From contig OY783203.1 in NCBI GenBank assembly GCA_963678705.1, positions 30,486,535 to 30,550,534 of the forward strand: a stretch of 64,000 bases of DNA, read 5' to 3'. The DNA comes from Panorpa germanica (taxonomy: Eukaryota; Arthropoda; Insecta; Mecoptera; Panorpidae). A model generated the notes under the pieces. That model saw only the letters and a program-made list of their open reading frames with translations. It made no database searches and was not told the DNA's origin. A program made the position numbers and the translations under genes. Below, one piece after another: positions 12,322 to 25,010 of the stretch (positions within the stretch are counted from its first letter, which is position 1; each line of letters begins with the position of its first letter).

Positions 12322-14162
12322 AATTCATAACTTTTGTGAATATTCAAACAAAAAAATTGTAAAACTAAGTTTTATAATATTGTTAATTGGTTGTTTTTGT
12401 GTATTAATACATATCCAATTCAAATACAAATTTATCTAAATTTAAATAAGTGATATCTGTGTATCTCAAAGAAAAAGGGGGATGTTGTGTAATATGTACG
12501 AGTATGAGTATATTTTTGTAAGCACTAACGTGTTATGTTTATTGTATTATATGAATTTACAAATATAAGAAATATAAATTCATTAAAAGTGTATTCATTT
12601 ACTTACTATAGATTTGCACCAAACTTACAGATATCTGTAGCATGTTAAAGACTCAAACCATTTTTCCAATCTTCTGTAACTTATAGACAATGAATTATTG
12701 CGAGTGATCTTATTATAATTTTTATTAAATAATCAAATATCTTAAATAATTTGTACACTTACATTTGATGTTTATAGAACATACATTTTGTTTACAATGC
12801 TTTATTATATTTTTAAACAATGCTTTGTGCATTCAAACTGAAAATATTATCGTGTAAATTTTATGTTGATTGTTGTTTATAGAACAGGTGGGTATCGTAA
12901 ATGTATTTTTTATGCGGGGAATTCGGCGGAAGTGCGCAGTAGCGGCATATAGTTATTCTATACAAAAGAATGTCCTAAAGTTTAATATCATAAATAATTA
13001 ATTTCTTATATAAGTTAAACTAATTGAATTGAGATTATATTTAGAAAACTATAATATTTTGTTGACATGTGTAATAAGAACAACCCATTTAGATGTTGCA
13101 GGAGCTGTTTAATTTTACTGGTACTATTTTTCAATAGTCAGTTAAATGTGGTGTATATCCCTTGGATGATACTTAAGTTTCTCATTTCTGATTTTAGTTT
13201 GAGTCGATCAAAATTGTATTTTATCATTAGGTAACTGTGGTCGGTCTTTGACAAAACTGGAACTGAAAGAAAATTTTTATTTGAGGGAAATGTTATTGTA
13301 TTTAACTACACATAAACAGCGATACCTGAATCTACTGTCTATCATATCTATACGTCCGCAGAGAGGGGAAATCAATACATATTGCCCCCCCTTACTAGGT
13401 ATCTCAAGATATCACCAGACAAAATTAAATCCGTAATAAATTTATGCTGCATAAAATAAAATTACTAACCAATAGAAATAGACATGAACAGCAGACGTAC
13501 TCAGTTTCAACGATTATCCTAATGAATCTTATATGTTTGAGAAGCAGGCAAAAACTTAAAAAATTTGAATAATTATTATACTATTAAATATTATAATTTC
13601 CTAATTAATTTATTAAATAAAAACCAAATGCCACATCTGAAACTCGAATTTGCCGCTCACTACAGATACTACTTGGAGCATGGATTCTGGCTTGCCCTCA
13701 TAAATGCGAGGCTGCTTTGTTTAACTAGGTAAGTGTATGACCACCTGATGGCCTCCAGTAAAATGTTTAGCTTAGTCTGTTCTACCCGGGTAAAACGGGA
13801 ATTTTTTTTGTTGATTAACTAAAGATACCTACCTTTCGACGACACTGCATTTTTGAAGTATGAACAGCCCGTGCCGGTTACATGGTTTTCATATCAAACG
13901 TTTGATATTTTGATATAGTTTTCAGTTATACCATAAGCCGTACACTTGACAATATACCAGGTACACCAGTATTATTAGCAGCGCATACAGGAAAAGTAAA
14001 TTTATAATAAATATAAAACAAAGAATATCGGCGCTCGGAGCATCGGAGAGTTTGCTTTGTTCGCTGTTACGTGCTTTAATTTCTAAAATTATTTGTGATA
14101 TGAAAATAATATAATATATTAAAAATATAAATTTAAAAGATTGTGATTTAAAATTTAATAAC
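12322..14162. other. 3' UTR and intergenic DNA
   Basis: This is the 3' UTR of the CPAP1-like gene followed by the spacer before the PTB gene. At about 13122-13142 there is a fragment (ATTTTTCAATAGTCAGTTAA) of the inverted repeat that ends the element at 57498-57910. The 5' UTR of the PTB gene lies at the far end. No other gene is visible. Confidence 0.5.
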
Positions 14163-17100
14163 ATGGCGGGAAAAGAAGCAGTTGTTAGCCCTAAGGATCT
14201 TCCAATGACTTTCCAGGTAATATTTAAAAAGAAAATTAATATTATAGAAATTTATTTTCGTTTAATTAATTTGTTTAATATCGGATATGTTCTGATGCTG
14301 AGGCCTATCACCGACACAGCAGTCTGGCGTAAAGCATATACCTTTAGCTACTGTGTCGTATAATTTAGATTAAAATAATATCAATTTTAGACCTCGGCAT
14401 ACATTAGGAGTGAGATAACAGAGAACGCTTACAATTTGGTCTAAAGGCAGTATTGTCTTATATCCAATACACAGACTGTTCAAAAACAACTTTGTCTCGA
14501 ATAATGTGCACTCAGCGTCTAACGTCATCTGATGCTTTTGTATTTACTGAGATTAAAATTATCAGAAATTATCTTCCATTGTGTTTTCAAAAAAATAAAA
14601 AAATTAAATATATTTGTTTTGTATTTAATTTTTGTAATTGTAATTTCAAATGTGTAAATGTGTTCAAATGTTTCTACCAGTACTCCTATTTACATTATAT
14701 TTAATGGGCTTGTGTCCTCATTTTTTAGTGGTCGATTTTTCAATTGTTGATTGAAATTGATGTTAATAAATGTGTATTGGCATGTCTAATTTATTAAATA
14801 TCTAAATATTGACGGAGATATAGCAATTAAAAGTTTGAATTGTAGTTTTAGCGCTAGAAATGGTCGGCCATATTTGTATGACGTGAAATGCATTTTAACG
14901 TCAGTTATTTGTTGAGTAAGTCAGTGCTGTGGTAATGTTTTGTTGCTGTTGGTAGTCAAATAATCAAGTCAAATCAAAGAATAATAAGTTTTTATTTTAT
15001 TTAACCCGGCTAAGGCAGACATAATATTGCAATTTGATTGTTCCTTGAAATAGCTGTAAATAATATTTCATATTTTGATATATAAATACATATAGTAGAG
15101 ATTTATGATCTGTAAGGTTGGTAACCTTACACAAGGATTGTGATGTCACATGCACTTGGAATGTGTACAACGTTGAATCCCTTTAATAATTAAAGAGACA
15201 AAATGATTTTTTTAATTATTAATATCTCTTAACATATAAGGAGTTATTAAAAAATAATTGAACATTTGAGGTTCTAGTAACCAACTTTATCAATATATAG
15301 TACACTTTTATAGAAATTAAGACATAGGACACAAGCCCATTGAAGTAAAAACGGTACAAAACGGATCAACGATACAAAATTTCGATTCAATATTTTATAT
15401 TTTATTTATGATTTGAAAATATTTTTGTGTAAATGACCGCCTCTGGATATATATATTATAATTGTAAATATACTAATAGTTCTTATTTACGACCTACTAC
15501 ACACTGAAAAATATTAAAACATTGCTGCCTCAACATTTTTGCATTTGACTACAGCAACGAATTTAAGTAATAGATTTAAAACTATAAAGTAAGGTTATGT
15601 ATTTGATATATAAATTATTTTAGTGTTTACCAGGTACAATATAATGTGAAAAACCAATTATTTTTATTATGTATATAGGCATATGTGTATATGCATATTA
15701 AAAAGAAGCGATAACATTCCTTCTAATAAAGTATTTGTGATTAAGAATAAGATTGCGCCATTTTGATTACACAAGCTATTGTTTTAATAATTGTTTATAT
15801 AATAGTCAATAAAAATTAACAACAGTTGTGTTAAAGTCTGTTGAAATCGATAATATAAATGTTTTGACACTAAACTATTGTTTATAGCAAAACGATGTTA
15901 TGAAAAATTGAATAATTTAGGTGGTGACGCACTATTTCTAAAGTATTTTAGTTATTTATATCACGAATATATGTACTCGTCTATACTCATAATATTGCAT
16001 ATTTTTTGAATGGTTCAGTACATTCTATTGCCTGTCATTTCAAAATACATTCCACTTGTATGTTTCCTGTCTAAAGTAGCTGAAGCATGGCACATGGCAC
16101 AAGCACATGTATGCAGTACAGAAGTTAGTACTTATGGACACTGACAATTGTATGCGGAACAGACACTGAACAATACAATATGAATACATCATACCGTATG
16201 GCACCATAATAGTACACAACGTCAACATTGCTTATTGTCAGAACAATAAATCATTTTTACTTATTATTTATTTAACAATAGATACAATAATTTAGCAATA
16301 ATTTGCAATAACTTATAGCATGATGCAATGGTAGACTACTCACTAGGCGCATAGTTTCAAATAATAATTATTATAGATATTGACGAGACAGTGGGCGAGA
16401 GACTTTTCTAATAAAATTTCTATTTTATAATAAAATTATTATTTCTAATTGATTGTACTTGCATTCTGGTCCGTTGGAATACGGTTGGTTTGAGGTTTAA
16501 ACTCAGAAACATCGTAGTCGGGTGTTGAAACGGTCACAATAATGTTGCTGATAAATTGTAATTAATATTATTTGTAGTTATGAAATAAATTCTTTAAGAA
16601 ATATAATGATTTTTATCATTATAAGTTGTATTAGATTCGCCGGAAATCAGTTGTCATATTGACAATTGCCTAATTCATAACGATATCACTTTGTTTTTAC
16701 TAAATTACGTTTCTAATGATAACAAATAATGAACTTTGATTGTAGCTTCCTTGTTAATCTATCATTGTATAGTAAGAGGCGGTAAAAACCAAAGTGGTAT
16801 AAGTGAGGTTAATATCATTTTGAGAAACGAAGCGTTTTATTGCAGAAGTATATATTTTTGCTACCAAGTATGCTTTAGTCAGCAAAAGACAGATAGTTCA
16901 TGTACGAGTATTTTTTCTAAATTTTTGAATTGTTGGATTAATGGAATAGATGAGTTCTTGGAACTTTTTTCTGGTGGCTTAGGAAAAAGTATTTTTTTGA
17001 AATTTCTACTTTTTATTTTTATATTTAGTTATAGATTTAAACCCTAATAATAATTATATTTTTTAATTAAACTAAGAGAATAGTGGCATTTGGATATTAA

Positions 17101-20100
17101 TTATTCTCTGGGGTCATTTTTGTACAGTGAAATGGTTTTTTCTTTTAATTTCTTATGACAGAATACCTTCTTTACCTACATTCAGAATATCTTCTGGTAC
17201 AAAAACAAATAAATTTAATTTTTTTTTAAATAGGTTTGTTTTAATTGTTATAATTCTTAAAACAGTCATTTTATTAATTCAAAAGAAGGTCGTCGGCAAT
17301 TTTTTTTTATTCAAATAAGTCATTCTTATGATTCTAATAGCTATAAACTGGGTTTATCATGGGGCTCATTTATATAAATCGATTTTTCGAAAAATATTAG
17401 ATATTCTGAGCACGTCTGGGGCGTAGAATTAAGCCTATGGCTTAATCCAGATCTAAATATGATATGAACATTAGATGTGACATCACGATACTTATGTTTT
17501 GTAACATCTTGTCATATTTTCGGGACCACCTTCCTCCCCTCTTTGCGAGTGATGTAATGAATAGACCTGTTATTAATAAAAAACAAGCGATAGTTATCAA
17601 TACATGTTATTACCCAACGTTATAGGAAATACGGTATAAGTCACTTCCTCCAAATGAATTATTCACGGAAAAATAAATCTGAAAACGCTGTGGATGATCA
17701 AATTGTCTGGTTGTCTATATGTACAATGTACATGTAGTGCAGCTGGAGCTGGAACTGGACAAGGATAATAATGAGTTATTGTTTTGTAACGGATGGAATA
17801 ACTCAAACTAATAATAGATAGGAAGCGCTCGCCATTGTTAGGATTTGACCTTCATTTATTTCAGAATTTTTTTATTATAATTCTATGTATTTACTTTTGA
17901 TTGTTTTTTTACAATGCTACTATATATGGAGGTGTTTTTTTATTGTAGTCGAAATATTTTGTTGCACTCAATAAAATATTATAATTGTGCACCACGGGTA
18001 ACAACGCGTTATCCGGTTTCAGGCTAGATCCCATTTCTAGCTGTTGTTTTAATTTTTAATTTTAGATTTAGTGCAATGATTTAACCTTAAATTGTATGTT
18101 TTCAGAATAGGCTATCCATGCTTAATTTTTACGTATTTTAATTTAATTTTGAAATACTTAATGCGCATTAAGATTTTGATAATTTCCTTAAAAAATTAAC
18201 ATTAAAATATAATTTTTTTTATAAATGTTTGATTGCTATCGAATCTAACACAAACAATTTATATAGTTAACAAAACACAAAAGAATCTTTGTGTTTATCT
18301 CTAAAATAATTCCTATTGTACATCCGGACAGGGGAAGATATCTAGAATGACAAATCCATATGATTTTTAGATAGTGCTAACCGTCAAAAGATATGTGTCT
18401 AAATTTCATGACATTCCGACCATTAATTTCCGAGTTATAGTGATGATACTTTTGTCATTTTCAAAACAATGGAAAAAACTGATTTTCGTGTGTTAATACT
18501 GCATTGCGATTTAGTGTGAGTAAATAAAAGCCGCTGTTTTTCTTGAATCATATGGATTTGTCAATAGTGGCGCTAGCTATATGTCATCCTACGAACTTAT
18601 TGAGTGATTTTACAACAATATCTACTAATAAATCTATCAGGATTTAAACTTTAAATTGGTTTATTAAATTATAGTTAAGTCTTTTTAATAATAAGAATTA
18701 ATTATAAGTTAATAAGTTTATAATCATTTGAAGGTTATACTCATATTTTATAATGAATTTATTCAATGTTTATATTAAACTTTTTTATCTTATCAGTTAT
18801 CACACAAGAAAATGGAACTTGATAAACGCTTAGTAATGTGTTTCCAAGATTAAGTTTTTAATGCTATACGAGTATAGCTATAATCGCAATAAAATACGAT
18901 AACATCATATATTACTTGCATCCAGTGGCTCACATATGACAAACATATGTAAAAGTACACAATGAGCATTGCTTTAACTATTTAACTACGCTTCTCAATC
19001 TGTGTAAAATTAATGTAATTTACTAGTGACAATCGTAGAAAAAGTATAGTCGTATTTTATATACACATCCCAGTAAACATTTTGGAGTGACTTTGACATC
19101 ATTTTGAAGATGCGTATCGGATTTTATTCATGAAACAATTCGATTTGATTTCACTCGTTCAAGGGAAATGTCAGTGATATGAACTACAAATGACAGAGTC
19201 ACTTCACCTGGCCTCACTACCGTACCAGTATTGAATGAAGTTGCAAATAAACCATTAAAGTGTAACAGAGACAGATATATCTTGTTTCTTTTTCTATGAC
19301 ATTCTGGTGAAATAAATGTGGAATTTCATCTCTAATAAAATAAACATTTTAAAATGTGAAAGGAGCAAGAACTATATTGTATGATGTTGGAACGAAATTC
19401 TTATTTATAAGTGAGATCTGTCTGAAATTTGGATGAAAAACGATTTTTGAAATTGACCTTTTCAGCTTAAAACCATAGATATATAGATATGTATTTAAGT
19501 TCTTTTTCTCCGCTAAGAGCCCCATTGTTCGCTTAATCCATCATTAATCTGACCGATTTCTAAATATAATTTAATTATTTTCTACTAATTTATTCGTTCA
19601 TAAAACCTTGGTCTCTTATCTTAAGCCTGGCTTATTTTATGACTTTATATATAAAACATCAATAAACTGAAATTTAATCAAATTGAAATGGTGTTGGCGT
19701 GAAGCAAGGCGTGAACCTACTGAATCGAAAACCTGTGAGTATTGGCAGAATCGGGGCAAGAACTTGACATTGGCGCCTAGTACCCCTACATACTGCGAAT
19801 TTTTCGATTTTTTTTTTAAATTTTCGGTTTTTACCCTTTCCAAATTTAGCGCTCAGAAGTACCCCGGTTTATTTCAAATAAATTATTTAAAAAATATTTT
19901 CACTTTTACTTAACCATAAAAATATTTTCAATTGTCCATTTTACCAATAAGAGCTTCTAATTCTGGAACTGACTGCTTGGGACACTTAAAATATCTTACT
20001 AATATATTAGTTTAATATGTGACATTATTTAATCTACTTAAATAGTTACATTTAAGTCAGAAAACGCGAATCTATAGACAATTTCTTTATATTTTTATGT

Positions 20101-21171
20101 TAAATAATTTGATGATTTTTAAATTGAAATTAAAAAAAAACCTCAATATAACTATGTTTAGTGGGTGTACAATAATTCCTATAATCAAATTGCAATACAT
20201 ATAATCTTATTTGTTTGTTTTAGGTAAAATACATGGGGTATACGCCTGCCAGAGGTTTATGGGGAATTAAGCACACTAGAAAGCCAGTTGATACATTGGT
20301 TAACGATGCCAAAAATTTACCCTCTGGAAAATATATTCCACGTGTGAAAGTAGTAGTCTCAAAACAAGGAATAGCAATGGTTTCCTTAAAAACTCAAATA
20401 GTTACAAATGATAAATCTAGAAGAAGTGATTTCGACGGAGAGGAATCAAAGTCAGATAAGAAGAAGAATTTTGAAGTTCCAACGGAAACTGACGATGCCA
20501 CTAAGAAAATCTTCCCAATTGCATCAATTTCCTATGGTGTACAAGATTTGGTATACACCAGAGTTTTCTCTATGATCATTGTCAAAGAGACTGACAATGT
20601 ATTGGATAACGATCCATTTGAATGTCACGCTTTCGTCTGCGACAGCAGGTAAATATTACAGTAGGACTGCGTCTTTTGCATCTGTCTTTAATCTAAAATC
20701 TTTCTCTTTCCGACATCATAATTTTAAATGGATATATAGTTATTGTCACCTTTACTTTTGAAAATATTTATTGTAGTAGTATATTATAGAAAAAGAAACA
20801 AGATATATCTGTCTCTGTTAGATTTTAATGGTTTAGTGAGGCCAGGTAAAGTGATTTTACCATTTTTAGTTCATATCACTGACATTTCCCTTGACTGAGT
20901 GAAATCACATTGAATTCTTTTATACGCATCTTCAATATGATGTCAAAGTGACTCCAAAATGTTTACTAGGTTTAATTAATTAATTTGTTTAATTGACAGA
21001 GCTGAAGCCCGGCGTCTGACCTATGCCTTGGCTGCGGCGTTCCATGATTATTCCGCAAAAGTGAATGAACTAGAGAAAAAAGAAGGAAAAACAGTACGAA
21101 AAAAGTTTGCTATTGATTTACGAACTCCAGAAGAACTTGTAGATGCTGAGCAGGAAGAAACCGATGCCTGA
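14163..21171 (+). CDS. Small PTB/PID-domain adaptor protein (complete, three exons)
   Basis: Exons 14163-14216, 20224-20648 and 21000-21171, all with GT/AG borders and matching phases (0, then 2), encode 216 residues. ATG at 14163 is chosen because it sits directly before the only frame that splices into exon 2. Residues 15-185 form a phosphotyrosine-binding (PTB/PID) fold. It begins MTFQVKYMGYTPARGLWGIK and continues with the helix stretch PVDTLVNDAKNLPSG and strands IPRVKVVVSKQGIAMVSL and ASISYGVQDL. The end is ECHAFVCDSRAEARRLTYAL, followed by AAAFHDY, the usual C-terminal helix of such domains. An insertion of about 37 residues rich in Lys, Asp and Glu (about 75-112) splits the core. PTB proteins bind NPxY-type tails of membrane receptors in the cytosol and often serve in endocytosis or signalling. 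The resemblance is to the LDLRAP1/PID1 group; the exact orthologue is not recognised. AATAAA lies at 21341. Confidence 0.88.
14704..15340 (+). mobile_element. MITE family B, complete copy
   Basis: The ends are inverted repeats: ATGGGCTTGTGTCCT on the left and AGGACACAAGCCCAT on the right. The element is about 640 bases and non-coding. Internal blocks include GACGGAGATATAGCAATTAA, TTTTAGCGCTAGAAATGG and AAAGAGACAAAATGA. It lies in intron 1 of the PTB gene. Further copies lie at 24329-24950, 46773-47516 and 55870-56536, and a piece lies at 35829-36423. The superfamily is not assigned and the target duplication is unclear. Confidence 0.8.
15341..18337. other. Intronic DNA, nothing firm
   Basis: Part of intron 1 of the PTB gene. 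An open stretch at 16736-17047 reads 103 codons on the plus strand, but it is rich in Phe, Ile and Leu as expected from A+T-rich noise. It has no recognisable domain and no splice logic, so it is not called. A scrap GACAGTGGGCGAGAG near 16387 resembles the SINE-like family. Confidence 0.4.
18338..18572 (+). mobile_element. Mariner-derived MITE with transposase N-terminus remnant
   Basis: The ends are inverted repeats: TGACAAATCCATATGATT on the left and AATCATATGGATTTGTCA on the right, each of which can be extended a few bases. From the ATG at 18469 the sequence encodes MEKTDFRVLILHCDLV, clearly the opening of a mariner transposase (family consensus resembles MEKxEFRVLIKHxFL), and then stops. 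The short length and shared ends show an internally deleted, non-autonomous derivative. A larger relative lies at 58102-59440. Confidence 0.8.
19069..19394 (+). mobile_element. MITE family A, left part
   Basis: It starts CCCAGTAAACATTTTGGAG and follows the family through GAAGATGCGTATC, TCACTCGTTCAAGGGAAATG and ACAGAGACAGATATATCTTG to ATGATGTTGGAA. The right terminal repeat is not found. It serves as the uninterrupted reference for the copy at 55634, which is split by family B. Confidence 0.7.
20787..20970 (-). mobile_element. MITE family A fragment in intron 2 of the PTB gene
   Basis: On the minus strand it starts CCTAGTAAACATTTTGGAG at 20970 and runs through the GATGCGTAT and CAAGGGAAATGTCAGTGAT blocks to the AGATATATCTTGTTTC block. 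It fills about half of the 351-base intron and ends about 30 bases before the acceptor AG at 20998-20999. Confidence 0.7.
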
Positions 21172-24100
21172 AATATATATTTATATTAGTTGATCATAAT
21201 CAATGCTATTTTCCGAATGCTATATATACTTTACATTTATATTTTATGTATGATACTATTGATAACGCCTAGTCTCTTATTTATGTCTTTTCGAACATAC
21301 AGCATTCATGCCAAATGTCTTACTTGTATGCAATTTTTTCAATAAAATTGTCAAGTTTTAATTTATATTTCGGGGTAATATACATTGATATATGTAGGTG
21401 AATTTATCTCAAATCGAAAGAATTTTGACCTCGCATTTATCAAAGCAATTAGCTCCGTCTCTGTACTATATTTATTCTTTTTTTTTTTTTTTTTTGGCAA
21501 TTGGTAAAATTTTTAGCAAAAATATTCTTTCTTTCAATTCTAAACGATGATCTTTATTATTTTGTTGTTTTTCAAAGTTATGATTCCTGAACTAGGTCTA
21601 TTTAAAACAAGTTACCAAACGAACGAAGTGGAGTCTTTTTTCCATTGGATTGTTGTTCATCGCTTGTCTTTTTATTAGATAATTCATTGGAAACAATACA
21701 GGATTACAAGGCATTTTGGGCTCGCTCAAAACAGTCTCTCTGATAATTTTAAAATAAATATTTTTCGATAACATTTCAAATTGAAATATCTATAGCGATA
21801 TCCATTAATAATGATTCCAAATAGGTGAAAGAGACAGTCATGTTAGGCAGATGAATTCAATCTTAAGAAGCATGATAGAGAACAAATCGCGGTTACAATT
21901 CTCATTCGATTTGGCATGGAATATCACTTATATATTATTTATTAGACAAATGTCATAATATTAAAAATGCGTGTATTTTTGTAAGTTATATTGTGAATAG
22001 ATAACAAATGGTGAAAACAATAAAGAGATTTCTTTTCATTCTATTTTCAATTAATTTTTAATAGCTGAAACTTCCTGTTGGTACTTGTTTATTAAATTGA
22101 TAATGGTATACTATCAGATTTAAAAACAAATAAGAAAATACATCTTATTGTTCAACGAAATATTCATTCAACTGTTTTGTATCATTACTTTTAAATTCTA
22201 TAAAATAGTAGTCTTTGTTGATAAAGCTGGATTATCATAAACTCAGATAAATAATTATTATTCAATTAATTACAATCAGATCCGGCCCATATGTATATAT
22301 CTATTTATAATTAAGGTTTATCTAACATATCTAATATTACCTGTACGTAACAAACGTTTACCTCGGCTGTTCCGTGACAAAATACAGCCACCAACATTTC
22401 TTTCGAAAATCACATTCTTGTCCTATTTCATATACTGTGTTAGTACCCCAAGACAACTTACTAGACAGATAAAGAATTAATAACGGGTATATTAGAAATG
22501 GAAAAGCTTAAAAAACAAGATTTACCAACCGAAATGCAAATGAGCAACGTTTTCTTCTATGTAAATTCAAGTCAAGGTAATTAAACATCTAAAGTGAACC
22601 ATAACTACTAACCAAAATATATAAGTTCCATTAAAAACCAAAGAAAAATCACTAAAATCTACATTTCCCAAAATAATCAGAAAACTTCCACCCTCGGAGG
22701 CTTCGTCAGATGTTAATAGTCCGAAATCTGGGCCTATATTCACCAGTCTAGGACGAGATTTGCTTGAAATATAGGCAAATTCTGACTAGTTGCGGTATCA
22801 AAAGAATTGGTCCTTCATAATTCACTTTTGTCAGAAAGGATGTTGAGAAGAAGTAATAGACTTAGGCTAGGGTAATTTAAAATAGCGGTGGAGAAGTAAG
22901 AATTGGAAAAAGAACCGGTGAGAAGTGAGTAAAAAATGAGTGGATGAGGAAAAATGTATTAGTCAGGACAGTGGATTCATTGGAAGCAGGATATAAGATG
23001 AGATGAGTTTTTGCATGAAGAATCGAATATTTTATAAGAGACAGACTACAGTCAGAATAATCCCTTGAACCGTGATAAATAGTAACTGTCGGTGTACCAT
23101 ATTTTTGTATTGAAATCGATCAATTATTTCTATGTTTGAGAGTCTAATTAATTTTAAATAATACAGAATTTTTTTTATCTAATTTTTCATCAAGTTGTCA
23201 TCATCTTCATATCCTGGACTTGTATTTTATCGAATAGATGATTAAATGTTATCTAATCAGCTGTGTATGTTTATCAAAGTACAAACAAATTAAATGATAC
23301 TATTTAAAGGACAGTTGTTAATAGTTCGCATAATAAAAGAGACAAAAATAAGCCTGTGAATTTATAGTATAGGTATATCACAGAATATACTAAAAATCAA
23401 ATTACATATTAAATCAACTGATTAGGAAATATTACGAGAATTTTACGAATAGTTTCCGGCATTATTGTCTCAGAGAATAATGAATTAGAGCAGTATAAAT
23501 ATCATAAATAGAACAAAAAGCAAAACTGTCACTGGATGTAAATTAATTGAAGAAAATTGTAATGATAATTCGGCGACTGATGGCAGGATCGGCTTAGGAT
23601 GATTACGTAATAGTAGCAGGGGCAAATAAAAAGCCTTGCGGACATTGTGTCCAGTGGTTCTTTGTTATTTTATATGTTTTGGAATGTTTAGGGTCTTAAT
23701 AATAATGATAATTCTAACTATTTTACATCGTCAGATATCCGCCGGTGTAATTATTTCAAAAAAAATGTATAAACCTTGTTAAAATGTAAAAAACGTAAAT
23801 TTTTTTCCAGCTGCTTCTTAAAATAAATTTCATAAATAGGGGAGCTATTTATATTTTAAAGTACTACTGTACAAAAATTCAAAACTATTCTACTTTGAAT
23901 TATTTCTAAAAAATTATAAAATGCTTATTGTCAAAAGTATAGTATTGGTCCTAGATTGTTATGTTTTATGTAAAGAAAGAAGTCTTTTTAACATTTTTTA
24001 AAAGAATTTTATAAATCCGAGAGAATCTTGAAAGAGTGGCTGGCAAAATGATTTTTTTTGTTATATCTCTTTACCAGTGGATCCTACGATAAATTGTTAT

Positions 24101-24328
24101 TATCAATCTGACTCAATTTCCTACACTTTAAAAGACAATATTCAAAATGGAGAAGTAGTAGATATAAATAAATACAAATATAAAACTACGTACGTAGTTT
24201 ACACGTGTAATGGTTTTTTTTAGCACATATTTTTACCAAATTTGAAATCTCTTTGACCAGTGGATGGTAGGATGCGGTGTAGTAATTGAAGCATGATCTA
24301 GATCACCGAATTAATGAGTTATTCTGAT
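21172..24328. other. 3' UTR of PTB gene and intergenic DNA
   Basis: AATAAA at 21341-21346 is the likely cleavage signal of the PTB gene. A poly(T) tract lies near 21479-21495. The remainder has no recognisable coding region or shared repeat. Confidence 0.5.
21341..21346 (+). terminator. Poly(A) signal of the PTB-domain gene
   Basis: Canonical AATAAA 170 bases after the stop codon, followed by a T-rich stretch (TCAAGTTTTAATTTATATTT). Confidence 0.65.
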
Positions 24329-24950
24329 ATGCCTATGTCTTAATTTCTATAAAAGTGTAGTATATATTAATAAAGTGGGTTACTAGAACCTCAAATGTTC
24401 AATTATTTTTTAATAACTCCTTATATGTTAAAAGATATTAACAATTAAAAAAGTCATTTTGTCTCTTTAATTATTAAAGGGATTCACCATTGTACACATT
24501 CCAAATGCATGTGACATCACAACCGCTGCCAACCTTACAGCTCATAAATCTTTGCTATATGTATTTATATATTAAAGTATCAAATATTATTTACAGCTAT
24601 TTCGAGGATCAATAAAATTTCAATATTATGTCTGCCGTAACAGGGAAAAATAAAATAAAAACTTATTATTCTTTGACTTGATTTGATTATTTCGACTACC
24701 AACAGCTATGAAACATTACCACAGCACTGACCTAATCAACAAATAACTGACGTATACAATAAATTTTCACGTCATGCATTTAAATGGTCGACATCTCTAG
24801 CGCTAAAACTACAATTTAAATTTTCAATTGCTATATCTCCGTCAACATTTAGATATTTAATAAAATAGTCACGCCAATACACATTTATTAACATCAATTT
24901 CAATAAACAATTGAAAAATAGACCACTAAAAAATGAGGACACAAGCCCAT
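24329..24950 (-). mobile_element. MITE family B copy
   Basis: It is the reverse complement of 14704-15340 over nearly its whole length, ending GAGGACACAAGCCCAT at 24950. The left terminal repeat is eroded. It lies just outside the tandem duplication that starts at 25011. Confidence 0.75.
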
Positions 24951-25010
24951 TAGGTGCAAAATTACTCTAATACATATAATAACTGGCCAATAATTTGGCC
25001 ATATAAGTTC

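Noticed and set aside
16736-17047. A 103-codon open frame in intron 1 of the PTB gene
   Set aside because: Its composition (Phe, Ile, Leu, Ser, Cys) is that of A+T-rich noise, with no domain, splice signal or second copy.
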